Shown: positions 7,432-15,308, counted from the first letter of the stretch. The stretch is 33,843 nucleotides of DNA from an uncultured Arenimonas sp. (GCA_946885815.1 CAMPHE010000001.1:1-33843); one strand, 5' to 3'. Program-made: numbers and translations. Notes: generated by a model from the letters alone, not told the origin.

Positions 7432-8208
7432 ATGAAGAGCGAAGAGCGCGGCCTCGTACGAGGTCGCCGGCAGCAGCGTTACGACCGCGAAGGTGCGGTG
7501 TCGTTCGACCAGGAGAATTACGGCGGCGGCGGCGACTACCGCGGCGAACTCGAGTTCGGCGGTTTCAGCGACCAGGACTACGGCAGCCAGGGCTACAGCG
7601 GCCAGGGCTACGGCGATCGCGGTTACGGCGACCCGGATTTCGGCGGCCAGACCTTCTCGCGGCCGGTGATCGGCGGTATCGACGACGACGCCGGCACGGC
7701 TGCCGCGTCCTCGCTGTACGAGCGTCCCGGCGATTTCCCGATGGATCCCTACCGCGACGACCTCGGCCTGCAGCATTCGGGCGCCGTCGAATACGGCGAC
7801 GTCGGCGACGCGCGCGGCCGCGGCCAGACTTACGGCGGCCACAACTACGACGGGCGCGGCACGCGCGCCAACGGCTATCGCGGCTTCGGCCAGGGCGACG
7901 CCGGCGGCTCGGCGACGCCGCGCGCGGCGAGCCAGCGCGGTCGCGGCCCGAAGGATTACCGGCGCAGCGACGGACGCGTGCTGGAGAACGTGTGCGAGCA
8001 GCTGTCGGACGACGACCTGCTCGACGCCGGCGGCATCGAGGTGGCGTGCGCGGACGGCGTGGTCACGCTCACCGGCACCGTCGACAGCCGCGAAGCGCGC
8101 TGGCATGCCGAAGAAGTGGCGGCCGATGCGCGCGGCGTCGTCGACGTGGTGAACGAACTGCGCGTCGTGCGCCTCGGCGAAAGCGGCGACACGCCGCGGG
8201 AGGCGTGA
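7432..8208 (+). CDS. BON-domain protein with a glycine/tyrosine-rich disordered N-terminus
   Basis: The 258-residue protein has an N-terminal two-thirds rich in Gly, Tyr, Asp and Gln with imperfect GYG/GQG repeats (residues 30-75 and 120-160). A RGPKDYRRSDGRVLENVCEQL segment leads into a C-terminal BON domain (about 185-250: IEVACADGVVTLTGTVDSR...VVDVVNELRVV). BON domains bind phospholipid or envelope surfaces and occur in osmotic-shock proteins such as OsmY. No signal peptide is evident, so the location is uncertain. The start has AGGAG about nine bases upstream. It begins a two-gene transcript with the DUF4142 gene, one base downstream, driven by the sigma-54 promoter. Confidence 0.85.
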   Translation: MKSEERGLVRGRRQQRYDREGAVSFDQENYGGGGDYRGELEFGGFSDQDYGSQGYSGQGYGDRGYGDPDFGGQTFSRPVIGGIDDDAGTAAASSLYERPGDFPMDPYRDDLGLQHSGAVEYGDVGDARGRGQTYGGHNYDGRGTRANGYRGFGQGDAGGSATPRAASQRGRGPKDYRRSDGRVLENVCEQLSDDDLLDAGGIEVACADGVVTLTGTVDSREARWHAEEVAADARGVVDVVNELRVVRLGESGDTPREA

Positions 8209-8209
8209 G

Positions 8210-8863
8210 ATGAAGCTCGCATGGACCGTGGTCACGATCGCCTCGTTCGCCGCGCTGCCGGTGGTGGCGCAGGACACCGATACCGCCGCCGATGCCGAAG
8301 ACATCGAGACCGTCGTCACCGACGTGCTGGCGCAGGACCCGGCGACGCCCACCGTCGTCGTGCCGCCCACCGACGGCGACCTGCCGGTGACGCTGCCCGA
8401 CCCGGCGGTGCCGCCGCAGGGGCGGCTGGACACGCCGGAGGCGGTCTTCATCGCCGACGCGCTGGCGTCGGGCGAGAGGGAAGTCGCCTCGGCCTCGCTG
8501 GCGCGGGATCGATCCGACGACGCCGGCGTCAAGGCGCTGGCCGAACGCATCGAGGCCGATCACCGGCGCCTGAACGACCGCCTGCGGAAGCTGCGGCAGG
8601 CCGACGCCGTGGTGGAACCGCGCGGCACGCCGGAGCCACCGGAGATGGCGCGCCTGCGGACGCTGGAAGGTGAAGCCTTCGACGCGGCGTGGCTCGCGCT
8701 GCAGGAGCGCGACCATCGCCGGACGATCGACAAGTTCGAGCGTGCGAGCACCAGTCCGGCGCTCGACACCGCCGTGCGCTCGGCGGCGGCGACGGCGCTG
8801 ACGACGCTGCGCGACCATGCCGAAGCGGTGGCCGCGCTGCGCGACAGTCTCGGCTTCGAATAG
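8210..8863 (+). CDS. DUF4142-like exported helical protein
   Basis: The 217-residue protein has a signal peptide (cleavage likely after LPVVA, about residue 20), a Pro/Asp/Thr-rich linker (25-75), then a helical region resembling DUF4142 (VFIADALASGEREVASASLA...; HRRLNDRLRKL; LQERDHRRTIDKFE). DUF4142 proteins are periplasmic ferritin-like helical bundles of unknown function often found with stress genes. It starts one base after the BON gene stop, so co-expression under the 7384 sigma-54 promoter is likely. Two tandem hairpins follow the stop. Confidence 0.75.
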   Translation: MKLAWTVVTIASFAALPVVAQDTDTAADAEDIETVVTDVLAQDPATPTVVVPPTDGDLPVTLPDPAVPPQGRLDTPEAVFIADALASGEREVASASLARDRSDDAGVKALAERIEADHRRLNDRLRKLRQADAVVEPRGTPEPPEMARLRTLEGEAFDAAWLALQERDHRRTIDKFERASTSPALDTAVRSAAATALTTLRDHAEAVAALRDSLGFE

Positions 8864-8930
8864 CACCCCGGCTCCGCCGGGTGTCGTCCGGCCGGCGCGG
8901 GATCCCCGCTCAGATCCCGCGTCGGCCGGA
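8864..8930 (+). terminator. Tandem hairpins after the BON-DUF4142 operon
   Basis: A short stem at 8864-8884 (CACCCCGG with CCGGGTG) is followed by an 18-bp stem, 8887-8904 with 8913-8930, one G-T mismatch and an 8-base loop. There is no T-run, so it may act as an mRNA 3' end stabiliser or barrier and not as a classical intrinsic terminator. Confidence 0.5.
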
Positions 8931-8992
8931 GCGACCGGTTCCCGGCGGGCCCGGTCTCCTGGGGTCCGGCGGGAATCACCTATCCGGTCGCG

Positions 8993-9598
8993 TCAGCCAC
9001 GGCGCAGGCGCGAATCGATCTCCAGCGGCTCCACGTCGCCCCGCTCGATCCCGGAAAACTGCGGGTGCAGCGTGTTGAGCAGCACGTTGTATTCGCCCGG
9101 GCACAGCGCGCTCGGAACGCGCAGCGCGAGCGACTGCTGCTCCAGCGCCCAGCGGTCGCCGCAGCGCCGCACTTCCGCGCGATAGGGACGCTCGCGCCAC
9201 GAATCGGGCGGCGTGTCGAGGCGCGACATGGCTTCGGCCGGGAGACGCAGGCACACGAGGCCCCACGCGTCGGAGGCTTCGGCCAGGTCCTGGTTGACCA
9301 GCGCTTCCAGCAGCGCCGCGGCGGGCGTGAGCGACGCGAACAGCGCCGGCACGTTCTGGCTCACCCAGCGGCTCTGGCCGCAGCTGCGCCACTGCTCCAG
9401 CGGCTTGTCGGCGCAGCCGCGCGAGATCACCAGCCAGGCGGCGACGGTGTCTTCCTCGTCCGGCGCGGTGTTGCCGCTCACCGGCGGCGTGAAACTCGTC
9501 GCCGCGGGCGGATCGCTCGCCGGGAAGGTGTCCTTCAGCGCACGGTCGAGCGCGCGTTCCGGATTCGCCGTATCGGTCTCGGGTTTAGTGCTGGGCAT
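8993..9598 (-). CDS. RES-domain protein (candidate NAD-consuming toxin) with an N-terminal FPASDPPA motif
   Basis: The 201-residue protein has two parts. Residues 10-35 contain ALDRALKDTFPASDPPA, a motif usually seen in small stand-alone stress-type proteins. Residues 52-200 match the RES fold: SRW at 76-78, the PALFASLTPAAALLEAL strand-helix (E98), VPSALCPGEYNVLLN (S163) and the terminal IDSRL. RES toxins degrade NAD+ (phosphorylase or hydrolase) and pair with Xre/DUF2384 antitoxins. Here the usual catalytic-region Tyr appears to be Phe (F87), which may lower or alter activity, and no DUF2384 antitoxin is adjacent. It overlaps the upstream 73-residue gene by 14 bases. Start ATG 9598 chosen over 9661, which adds only an Arg/Thr-rich antisense-like extension. 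Confidence 0.7.
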   Translation of the reverse strand: MPSTKPETDTANPERALDRALKDTFPASDPPAATSFTPPVSGNTAPDEEDTVAAWLVISRGCADKPLEQWRSCGQSRWVSQNVPALFASLTPAAALLEALVNQDLAEASDAWGLVCLRLPAEAMSRLDTPPDSWRERPYRAEVRRCGDRWALEQQSLALRVPSALCPGEYNVLLNTLHPQFSGIERGDVEPLEIDSRLRRG

Positions 9599-9806
9599 GC
9601 GGGCGGTCTCCGGCAAGGTCGGGGGACGGGTCGTCGACCGGCGCGTCGTCGGCACCGGCATCGAGGAAGGCGATGAGCGGATCGAGCGCGGCGCTGGCGG
9701 CGAGCGCCAGCTCGGGACGACCGGCGGAGGCGGCGAGCGCCGCGAGCGAGAGCAGACCGTCGAGCGCGACGTCCAGGTGCGTGTCGAGACTTCGCGCGGC
9801 GTCCAT
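9585..9806 (-). CDS. Small alanine/leucine-rich helical protein in the RES module
   Basis: The 73-residue product (MDAARSLDTHLDVALDGLLS...) looks like two amphipathic, Ala/Leu-rich helices (about 8-27 and 30-50) with an acidic, Pro/Asp-rich tail. No family is recognised. Its ATG overlaps the upstream stop (TGATG, 9804-9808) and its own end overlaps the RES gene by 14 bases, so all three are translationally coupled. Position and size fit an antitoxin or adaptor of the RES protein, but this is inference from context only. Confidence 0.6.
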   Translation of the reverse strand: MDAARSLDTHLDVALDGLLSLAALAASAGRPELALAASAALDPLIAFLDAGADDAPVDDPSPDLAGDRPHAQH

Positions 9807-10231
9807 CAGGCGGCCCCGGCGAGGTCCTGCGCACGCTCGCGCGACGTGAGCCACGCCCACGCGTCGTGCAGGATGCCGCGCACTTCCTGCCAGTGCAGGT
9901 TCGACAGGCCGTGCAGGTCCTGCCACTGCAGGCGCAGTTCCCATTCGCTGGTCTCGTCGAGGTCGGGCCCGTACGCGGCATGCGTGAGCCATGCGAGCGC
10001 GTAGGCGGGGCACACGTCGGGCCAGCTCAGCGCGCGCACGCGCAGGCGGCGGAAATGCGTGCGCGCGAACCGGTCGTACGATTCGGGCACGGTGGTCATG
10101 CCGTCGAACGGCAGGCAGCTTTCGACGAAGCCGGATTCGGCGGCGAAGATGCGCTCGACGTCCGCGTCCAGCGTCGGTGCGGCGGCATCGCGGGGAACCG
10201 TGAGGCGGAACGGCCGTTGGTCGAACTTCAT
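9806..10231 (-). CDS. Tryptophan-rich conserved-looking hypothetical protein, first gene of the RES module
   Basis: The 141-residue product begins MKFDQRPFRLTVPRD and is rich in Trp and aromatic residues in its second half (LSWPDVCPAYALAWLTH, EWELRLQWQDLHGL, HWQEVRGILHDAWAWL). It is soluble and helical by inspection, without signal peptide or DNA-binding motif. I do not recognise a family; it lacks the DUF2384 features of known RES antitoxins. It leads a three-gene coupled operon ending in the RES-domain gene, and is divergent from the otsAB operon across a 174-base region. Confidence 0.6.
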   Translation of the reverse strand: MKFDQRPFRLTVPRDAAAPTLDADVERIFAAESGFVESCLPFDGMTTVPESYDRFARTHFRRLRVRALSWPDVCPAYALAWLTHAAYGPDLDETSEWELRLQWQDLHGLSNLHWQEVRGILHDAWAWLTSRERAQDLAGAA

Positions 10232-10256
10232 CGCGGTCTCCGGAGCGGGCGTGGCG

Positions 10257-10272
10257 TGGCGCTATTCGTGCA
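10257..10272 (+). promoter_or_regulatory. Possible sigma-54-type promoter for the otsAB operon
   Basis: TGGCGCT-ATTC-GTGCA keeps the GG and GC elements at the right spacing but departs from consensus at -24. It lies 134 bases before the ATG at 10406. On the opposite strand TGGCCTT-CACC-GTGCA (10284-10269) shares the GTGCAC core and points to the RES module. Either could be chance in such GC-rich DNA. Confidence 0.3.
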
Positions 10273-10405
10273 CGGTGAAGGCCAAGCCGCCGTGACGAAG
10301 ATGCCGTCGCCGGATGAATTCCGGCGTAGGGAATGCCCGTACAGGCGACGAGGACTTCACGCCACGACCGCGACAATGAACACCGCCCCGCCGAAGGACG
10401 CCGCC

Positions 10406-10903
10406 ATGAAGCGAAAGCATGTCTACCTCACCGACGATCTGTCGCAGGCCCGCGCCGCGGTCACCGCCGCCCGCCGCGCCGGCGCCACCGACGAAGACAT
10501 CGCGCTGGTCGCGCGCAACGACATCGAGATGGAAGTCATCCCCGAGGATCGCCGCAGCGCGAGCACCGATTTCGTGCCGGCGGCGCTGAAGGGCACCGTC
10601 GGCGGCGGCACGGTGGGCCTCGTCGCCGGTCTGATCGCGGCGGCCATTCCGCCGCTGGGCGTCACGCTCGCCGGCGCGGCCGCGCTCGCGGCGGTCGGCG
10701 CGGTCGCCGGCACGTGGTCGTCGGCGCTGATGGGTTCGGCGCTGCCCGACCCCGTGCGCCGCCGATTCGAGGACGAGATCGCCGCCGGCCGCATCCTGGT
10801 CGTCGTCGACATCGCCGACGAGTCCCTGTCGCTCGTCGACACGGCGGTGCTGGCCACGGGCGCGGAACTGCTGCCGTTCGAAGAACCGTCGGCGATGACG
10901 TGA
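10406..10903 (+). CDS. Glycine-rich membrane protein with a ferredoxin-like/DUF1269-like layout
   Basis: The 165-residue protein has an N-terminal soluble alpha/beta region (KHVYLTDDLSQARAAVTAARRAG; IALVARNDIEMEVIPEDRR), then a long Gly/Ala-rich hydrophobic hairpin (about 58-105, GTVGGGTVGLVAGLIAAAIP...), then a short soluble strand region (RILVVVDIADE). This layout is like DUF1269-type 'general stress' membrane proteins that put a glycine hairpin into the bilayer. Start ATG 10406 has AAGGA upstream; ATG 10376 is in frame and possible. Its TGA overlaps the GTG of otsA, making it the first gene of a four-gene osmotic operon. Confidence 0.65.
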   Translation: MKRKHVYLTDDLSQARAAVTAARRAGATDEDIALVARNDIEMEVIPEDRRSASTDFVPAALKGTVGGGTVGLVAGLIAAAIPPLGVTLAGAAALAAVGAVAGTWSSALMGSALPDPVRRRFEDEIAAGRILVVVDIADESLSLVDTAVLATGAELLPFEEPSAMT

Positions 10904-12294
10904 GCGACGCCACCGACCCGCTGCTGGTCGTTTCCAACCGGCTGTCGCTTCCCGACCAGGTGCAGATCGGCGGCCTCGCCGGCGCGCTCGGCGGCGCGCT
11001 CGGCGCCTCCGGCGGCACGTGGATCGGCTGGAGCGGCCAGATCGGCAGCGAAGGCTTCCATCGCCGCATCGGGCCGGTCGAGTACGACGCGGTCGACCTC
11101 GACCGGCGCACCTACGACGGGTACTACGTCGGCTTCTCCAATCGCGTGCTGTGGCCGCTGATGCATTCGCGGCTCGACCTGATGGAGTACGGCGACGGCG
11201 ACCGCGACGCGTATTTCGCCGCCAACGGCCTGTTCGCCGACCGGATCGTCGCCGCGCTGCAGCCGCGAAGCCGCATCTGGATCCACGATTACCACCTGTT
11301 CCCGCTGGCCGCGCTGCTGCGCGAACGCGGGGTGCGCCAGCGCATCGGCTTCTTCCTGCACACGCCGTTCCCGGCGCCCGACCTCGCGCGGTCGTTGCCG
11401 CGCCACGAATCGGTGTTCGGCGCGCTGCGGCACGCCGACGTGATCGGCGTGCAGTCGCAGCGCGACGCGCGGCACCTGCGCGACTACCTCGCGATGCTGC
11501 CCGGCGAGGACGTGTCGGCGCGCGTGCGCGCGTTCCCGATCGGCATCGACGCGGCGGTGGTCGCGGCCGAAGCCGACGCGCAGCGCGACGCGGCACCGGT
11601 GCGGCGCCTGCGCGAGAGCATGACCGGCCGCAAGCTCGTCATCAGCGTCGACCGGCTCGACTATTCCAAGGGGTTGCCGGCCCGCTTCAATGCGTACGGG
11701 AAAATGTTCGACCGGTACCCGGAGCTGTCGCGCCAGGTCAGCTTCGTGCAGCTGGCGCCGGTGAGCCGGGCCGCGGTGCCGGCGTACCGCACGCTGAAGA
11801 AACGCCTCGACGGCATCGCCGGCGAAGTGAATTCGCGCCATGGCGCGGTCGACTGGATGCCGCTGCGCTATGTCGCGCGCAGCCACAAGCACGCGGTGAT
11901 CGCCTCGTTCCTGCGCGAATCGGCGGTCGGACTGGTGACGCCGCTGCGCGACGGCATGAACCTGGTCGCGAAGGAATACGTCGCGGCGCAGCGCGCGGAG
12001 GACCCGGGCGTGCTGGTGCTGTCGGAATTCGCCGGCGCGGCGGAGCAGATGACCGCGGCGCTGCAGGTCAACCCGTTCGACGAAGGCGCGATGGCCGACG
12101 CGCTGGCGCGAGCGCTGTCGATGCCGCTGGCCGAGCGCCGCGAGCGCTGGCAGGAGCTGCATCGCGGCGTGGTCGAACAGTCGCTCGACGTCTGGCGGGG
12201 CGATTTCCTCGCCGCGCTCGGCGATTGCGGCGACGCGCTCTCCGTGCCGGCACCGGGAGCGCCCGCCCCCCGCGTCGTCACCGCCGCGTCGTGA
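10900..12294 (+). CDS. otsA: Alpha,alpha-trehalose-phosphate synthase (GT20)
   Basis: The 464-residue enzyme joins a glucosyl unit from a nucleotide sugar to glucose-6-phosphate to make trehalose-6-phosphate. Family features visible: VVSNRL at the N-terminus, a GGLAGAL loop, WIHDYHLFPL, FFLHTPFP, the RLDYSKGLPARF motif that contacts the sugar phosphate, and TPLRDGMNLVAKEYVA with the following LSEFAGAA. Length matches OtsA. It starts at GTG 10900 inside a GTGA overlap and ends in an identical overlap with otsB. The product is an osmoprotectant and desiccation protectant; the downstream phosphatase completes synthesis. Confidence 0.95.
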   Translation: MSDATDPLLVVSNRLSLPDQVQIGGLAGALGGALGASGGTWIGWSGQIGSEGFHRRIGPVEYDAVDLDRRTYDGYYVGFSNRVLWPLMHSRLDLMEYGDGDRDAYFAANGLFADRIVAALQPRSRIWIHDYHLFPLAALLRERGVRQRIGFFLHTPFPAPDLARSLPRHESVFGALRHADVIGVQSQRDARHLRDYLAMLPGEDVSARVRAFPIGIDAAVVAAEADAQRDAAPVRRLRESMTGRKLVISVDRLDYSKGLPARFNAYGKMFDRYPELSRQVSFVQLAPVSRAAVPAYRTLKKRLDGIAGEVNSRHGAVDWMPLRYVARSHKHAVIASFLRESAVGLVTPLRDGMNLVAKEYVAAQRAEDPGVLVLSEFAGAAEQMTAALQVNPFDEGAMADALARALSMPLAERRERWQELHRGVVEQSLDVWRGDFLAALGDCGDALSVPAPGAPAPRVVTAAS

Positions 12295-13025
12295 GCCTCG
12301 CGCCGCCGCCCGACGGGCGCGCCGACTGGGCGCTGTTCCTCGACCTCGACGGCACGCTCGCGCCGCTCTGCCCGCATCCGGACGACGTGCACGTGCCCGA
12401 CGCGACGCGCGACGCGATGCGGGCGCTGGCGGGCGCGCTCGACGGCGCGGTGGCGGTGCTGAGCGGGCGACCGCTGGCACAGCTGCGGCGTCTGCTGCCC
12501 GACGTCGACGGCGTGGTGATGGTCGGTTGCCACGGGGCCGAAGCGGAGGACGGCATCGCCGCCACGGTGGACCGGCCGGCGCTCGCCGCCGCGCGGATCG
12601 CGATGACGCCGGTCGCCGGTGCGGTCGAGGGCGCATGGATCGAGGACAAGCCGGCCGGATTCGCCGTGCACTACCGCGCCTGCCCCGACGCCGGCCCGGC
12701 GCTCCGGCAGGCGGCGACCGACGCGATCGCGGCCGAGCCCTCGCTGCGCACGATCGCCGGCCACGCGGTGGTCGAAGTCGGGCCGGCCGGCACGTCGAAA
12801 GGTCACGTGCTCGAGCGGCTGCTGCGCGAACCCCGGTTCCGCGGCCGCGTGCCGGTCGCGGTCGGCGACGACGTGACCGACGAGGACGCGTTCGCCGCCG
12901 CCGCGCGGCATGGCGGTTTCGGCGTGCTGGTCGGCGCGCGCGACGCCACGGTCGCGCGCCATGCCTTGCCCGACGTCGCGGCGACCGGGGCGTGGCTGCG
13001 GCGCATGGTGGAGAAACGGCGGTGA
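12291..13025 (+). CDS. otsB: Trehalose-6-phosphate phosphatase (HAD superfamily)
   Basis: The 244-residue protein has HAD motif I DLDGTLAPL (D18, D20 nucleophile and acid/base), motif II LSGRPL, an OtsB-type cap with EDKPAGFAVHYR, and motifs III/IV in GTSKGHVLERLL and GDDVTDEDAF. It dephosphorylates trehalose-6-phosphate to trehalose. The GTG start at 12291 overlaps the otsA stop (GTGA), and its stop overlaps the GTG of the mechanosensitive channel gene in the same way, which should keep synthase, phosphatase and channel in proportion. Confidence 0.95.
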   Translation: MSLAPPPDGRADWALFLDLDGTLAPLCPHPDDVHVPDATRDAMRALAGALDGAVAVLSGRPLAQLRRLLPDVDGVVMVGCHGAEAEDGIAATVDRPALAAARIAMTPVAGAVEGAWIEDKPAGFAVHYRACPDAGPALRQAATDAIAAEPSLRTIAGHAVVEVGPAGTSKGHVLERLLREPRFRGRVPVAVGDDVTDEDAFAAAARHGGFGVLVGARDATVARHALPDVAATGAWLRRMVEKRR

Positions 13026-14488
13026 TCGTCTGCGTCGCGTGGGCGGCCCTGCGACGGCTGCGCGCGCTGCTGTTCCCGGTCGCCGCGTTCGCGATGCTCG
13101 GGCTCGGCGCCGTCGGCGCGCTCGTGGCCGTGCCGGGCGACGCGCTCGCGGCGGCGGCGCCCCCGGTCGCGGTGGACGAGGGCGCCGGACCGGCACCCGA
13201 TACCGAAGTCGGCGTCGACGCGGAGCCGCCGGCGCCGGCACCGGAACCGGTCGCGCCCGAGATCGCCATCGCCGAGGCGTTCGCCGCGTTTCCCGCGCTC
13301 GCCGACGTACGCGTGCGCCAGGTCGGCGGGCTCGTGGTGCTGGACGGCGAGGTCGCCACCGAGGCCGACGGCGAACTGGCGGCGAAGATCGCGGCGTCGA
13401 CCGCCGGGGTCGCCGACGTCGTCGACCGGACGCAGACCTCCTACGAACTCTCGCAGCGACTCGCCGGCTGGCGCAGCGAAGGGCTGACCCGGCTCAAGCG
13501 GCTCCTTTCGGCGGCGCCGCTGCTGGTGATCGCCGTGGTGGTGGTGTGGGTCGCGTGGTGGCTCGGACGCCGCATCGCGCGCAGCAAGCCCTTCACGCGG
13601 CGCATGGGCGCGCGCAATCCGTTCCTCGCGGCCATCGCCGGGCAGGCGGTCGTGCTGGTGACGACGCTGATCGGCCTGCTCGTGGCGCTGCAGCTGCTCG
13701 ACGCGCTGGCGCTGGCGGGCGCGATCGCCGGCTCCGCCGGCATCCTCGGCATCACGCTCGGCTTCGCGTTCCGCGACCTCGCCGAGAACTACATCGCCAG
13801 CCTGCTGCTCAGCCTGCGGCGGCCGTTCTTCCCGGACGACAGCGTCGTCGTCGCCGGGCAGGAGGGCATCGTCGTCGGCCTCGATTCACGCTCCACGCTG
13901 CTGATGACGCCCGACGGCAACCACCTGCGGCTGCCGAACGCGACCGTGTTCAAGAGCGTCATCCTCAACCACACGCGCAATCCGCATCGCCGCTTCTGGT
14001 TCACGATGCGGCTCGCCCCCGACACCGATGCCGACCTCGCACTGAAGGCGGGACTGGCGGCGCTGTGCGCGGTGCCCGGCGTCATCGGCACGCCGGCGCC
14101 GACCGCGCAGCTGCTCGACGCCGACCAGGACTGGCTGCAGCTGCAGTATTTCGGCTGGGTCGACCAGCGCGCGAGCAATCATGGCTGGGTGCGCAGCGAA
14201 GCGATCCGGCGCGTGCGCCAGGCCCTCGCCTGCGCCGGTCTCTCGTTCGCGCGGCCCACGCTGTCGGTGGCGAACATCGAGCCGCCCCCGCCGCCGCGCA
14301 AGCCGAAGCCGACCGCGGCGCCGGTGGCCGCGCCCGACAGCGAAGGCAAGGCCGTGCGCGAGCAGGTCGCGCGCGCGCGCGCCGAGATGTCGGCCGAAGA
14401 CCTGATCGCCGAGCCGGCGCCCCCGGCCGCCGACCCGGCCACCGCGAACACGAAACTGTTGCCGTCGCCGGAAAACGGTTCGCACTGA
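13022..14488 (+). CDS. BON-domain mechanosensitive channel (MscS family)
   Basis: The 488-residue protein begins with a hydrophobic signal or anchor (about 12-42), a Pro/Ala/Glu-rich stretch, then a BON domain (about 85-140: VRVRQVGGLVVLDGEVATE...GVADVV) expected in the periplasm. Next come transmembrane segments (about 165-185, 205-230, 235-255), the MscS pore/beta region (ITLGFAFRDLAENYIASLLL; PFFPDDSVVV; LPNATVFKSVILNHTRNP) and a C-terminal alpha/beta domain with a Pro/Lys/Ala-rich tail. MscS channels vent solutes on hypo-osmotic shock. It is coupled to otsAB by a GTGA overlap, so the cell co-produces an osmolyte and its safety valve. The BON domain could tether the channel to the envelope or sense lipid. 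Confidence 0.9.
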   Translation: MIVCVAWAALRRLRALLFPVAAFAMLGLGAVGALVAVPGDALAAAAPPVAVDEGAGPAPDTEVGVDAEPPAPAPEPVAPEIAIAEAFAAFPALADVRVRQVGGLVVLDGEVATEADGELAAKIAASTAGVADVVDRTQTSYELSQRLAGWRSEGLTRLKRLLSAAPLLVIAVVVVWVAWWLGRRIARSKPFTRRMGARNPFLAAIAGQAVVLVTTLIGLLVALQLLDALALAGAIAGSAGILGITLGFAFRDLAENYIASLLLSLRRPFFPDDSVVVAGQEGIVVGLDSRSTLLMTPDGNHLRLPNATVFKSVILNHTRNPHRRFWFTMRLAPDTDADLALKAGLAALCAVPGVIGTPAPTAQLLDADQDWLQLQYFGWVDQRASNHGWVRSEAIRRVRQALACAGLSFARPTLSVANIEPPPPPRKPKPTAAPVAAPDSEGKAVREQVARARAEMSAEDLIAEPAPPAADPATANTKLLPSPENGSH

Positions 14489-14552
14489 GCCGGCGCGTCA
14501 CGGCGGGTCGACGCCCGAGGGGTCACAACGTGGCGACCCCCCGGAGGCCGCC

Positions 14553-15299
14553 ATGGCGACGTCGAAGAAGACCCGGAAACCGGTGCGCCCCGCACCGGAA
14601 AAGGCGCCGCCGGCACCGTCCGGCGGCCGCAGCAGCGCCGGCCGCCCGCAGGGCTTCATGCAGCGCAACTCGCTCACGCTCGCGTTCGCGGTGCTGATGG
14701 TGCTGTCGCTGGTCGGCCACGCGCTGACCGGCGCCGCCCAAGAGAACGTCGAACGCGCATCGCATGGCCTGCCGCCGGAAACCGTCGGCGAATACCTCGG
14801 CAGCGGCTCGTTCCAGTCGACGCTGTTCGAGAACTGGGAAAGCGAATTCCTGCAGATGGGCCTGCTGGTGCTGTTCACCGTGTGGCTGCGGCAGCGCGGC
14901 TCCGCCGAGTCGCGGAAGATGGATCCGGAAGAGGAAACGCCGGACCCGGAGGTGCCGAAGGCCGAGCAGCCGTGGCCGGTACGCGCCGGCGGGCTCTGGA
15001 AATCGCTCTATGCGCATTCGCTGTCGGCGGCACTGCTGCTGCTGTTCGCGGTGAGTGGCGTGGCGCATTTCGTCGCGAGCTGGCGCCACCATGCCGAGGT
15101 CCAGGCCCGGCACGGCGAAGCGGTGACACCGATGGCGCAGTACGCCGGCGAGCCGCAGTTCTGGTTCGAGTCGTTCCAGAACTGGCAGAGCGAATTCCTC
15201 GCGGTCATCGCGCTGGCCCTGCTGTCGATCTGGCTGCGGGAAAAGGACTCGACCCAGTCCAAGCCCCTCACCGCCCGCCACACCGACACCGGCCACTGA
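14553..15299 (+). CDS. DUF6766-type membrane protein with an internal duplication
   Basis: The 248-residue protein has a basic Pro/Ala N-terminus, then two copies of one unit. Copy 1 (about 36-128) has QRNSLTLAFAVLMVLSLVGH, a FENWESEFLQMGLLVLFTVW segment and LRQRGSAESRK. Copy 2 (about 150-240) has YAHSLSAALLLLFAVSGVAH, FQNWQSEFLAVIALALLSIW and LREKDSTQSK. Each copy has two transmembrane helices, so four in all. The family is of unknown function. The start has GGAGG about eight bases upstream. It follows the MscS gene by 64 bases and may belong to the same transcript or have its own promoter. Confidence 0.75.
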   Translation: MATSKKTRKPVRPAPEKAPPAPSGGRSSAGRPQGFMQRNSLTLAFAVLMVLSLVGHALTGAAQENVERASHGLPPETVGEYLGSGSFQSTLFENWESEFLQMGLLVLFTVWLRQRGSAESRKMDPEEETPDPEVPKAEQPWPVRAGGLWKSLYAHSLSAALLLLFAVSGVAHFVASWRHHAEVQARHGEAVTPMAQYAGEPQFWFESFQNWQSEFLAVIALALLSIWLREKDSTQSKPLTARHTDTGH

Positions 15300-15308
15300 C
15301 CCGCCCGG

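Noticed and set aside
8931..8992. Near-inverted CCGG-rich repeats after the DUF4142 operon hairpins.
   Set aside because: Mismatched and without a T-run; not separable from high-GC background.
9585..10231. Xre/DUF2384 antitoxin for the RES gene.
   Set aside because: Neither upstream protein has a helix-turn-helix or the DUF2384 pattern, so they were left unnamed.
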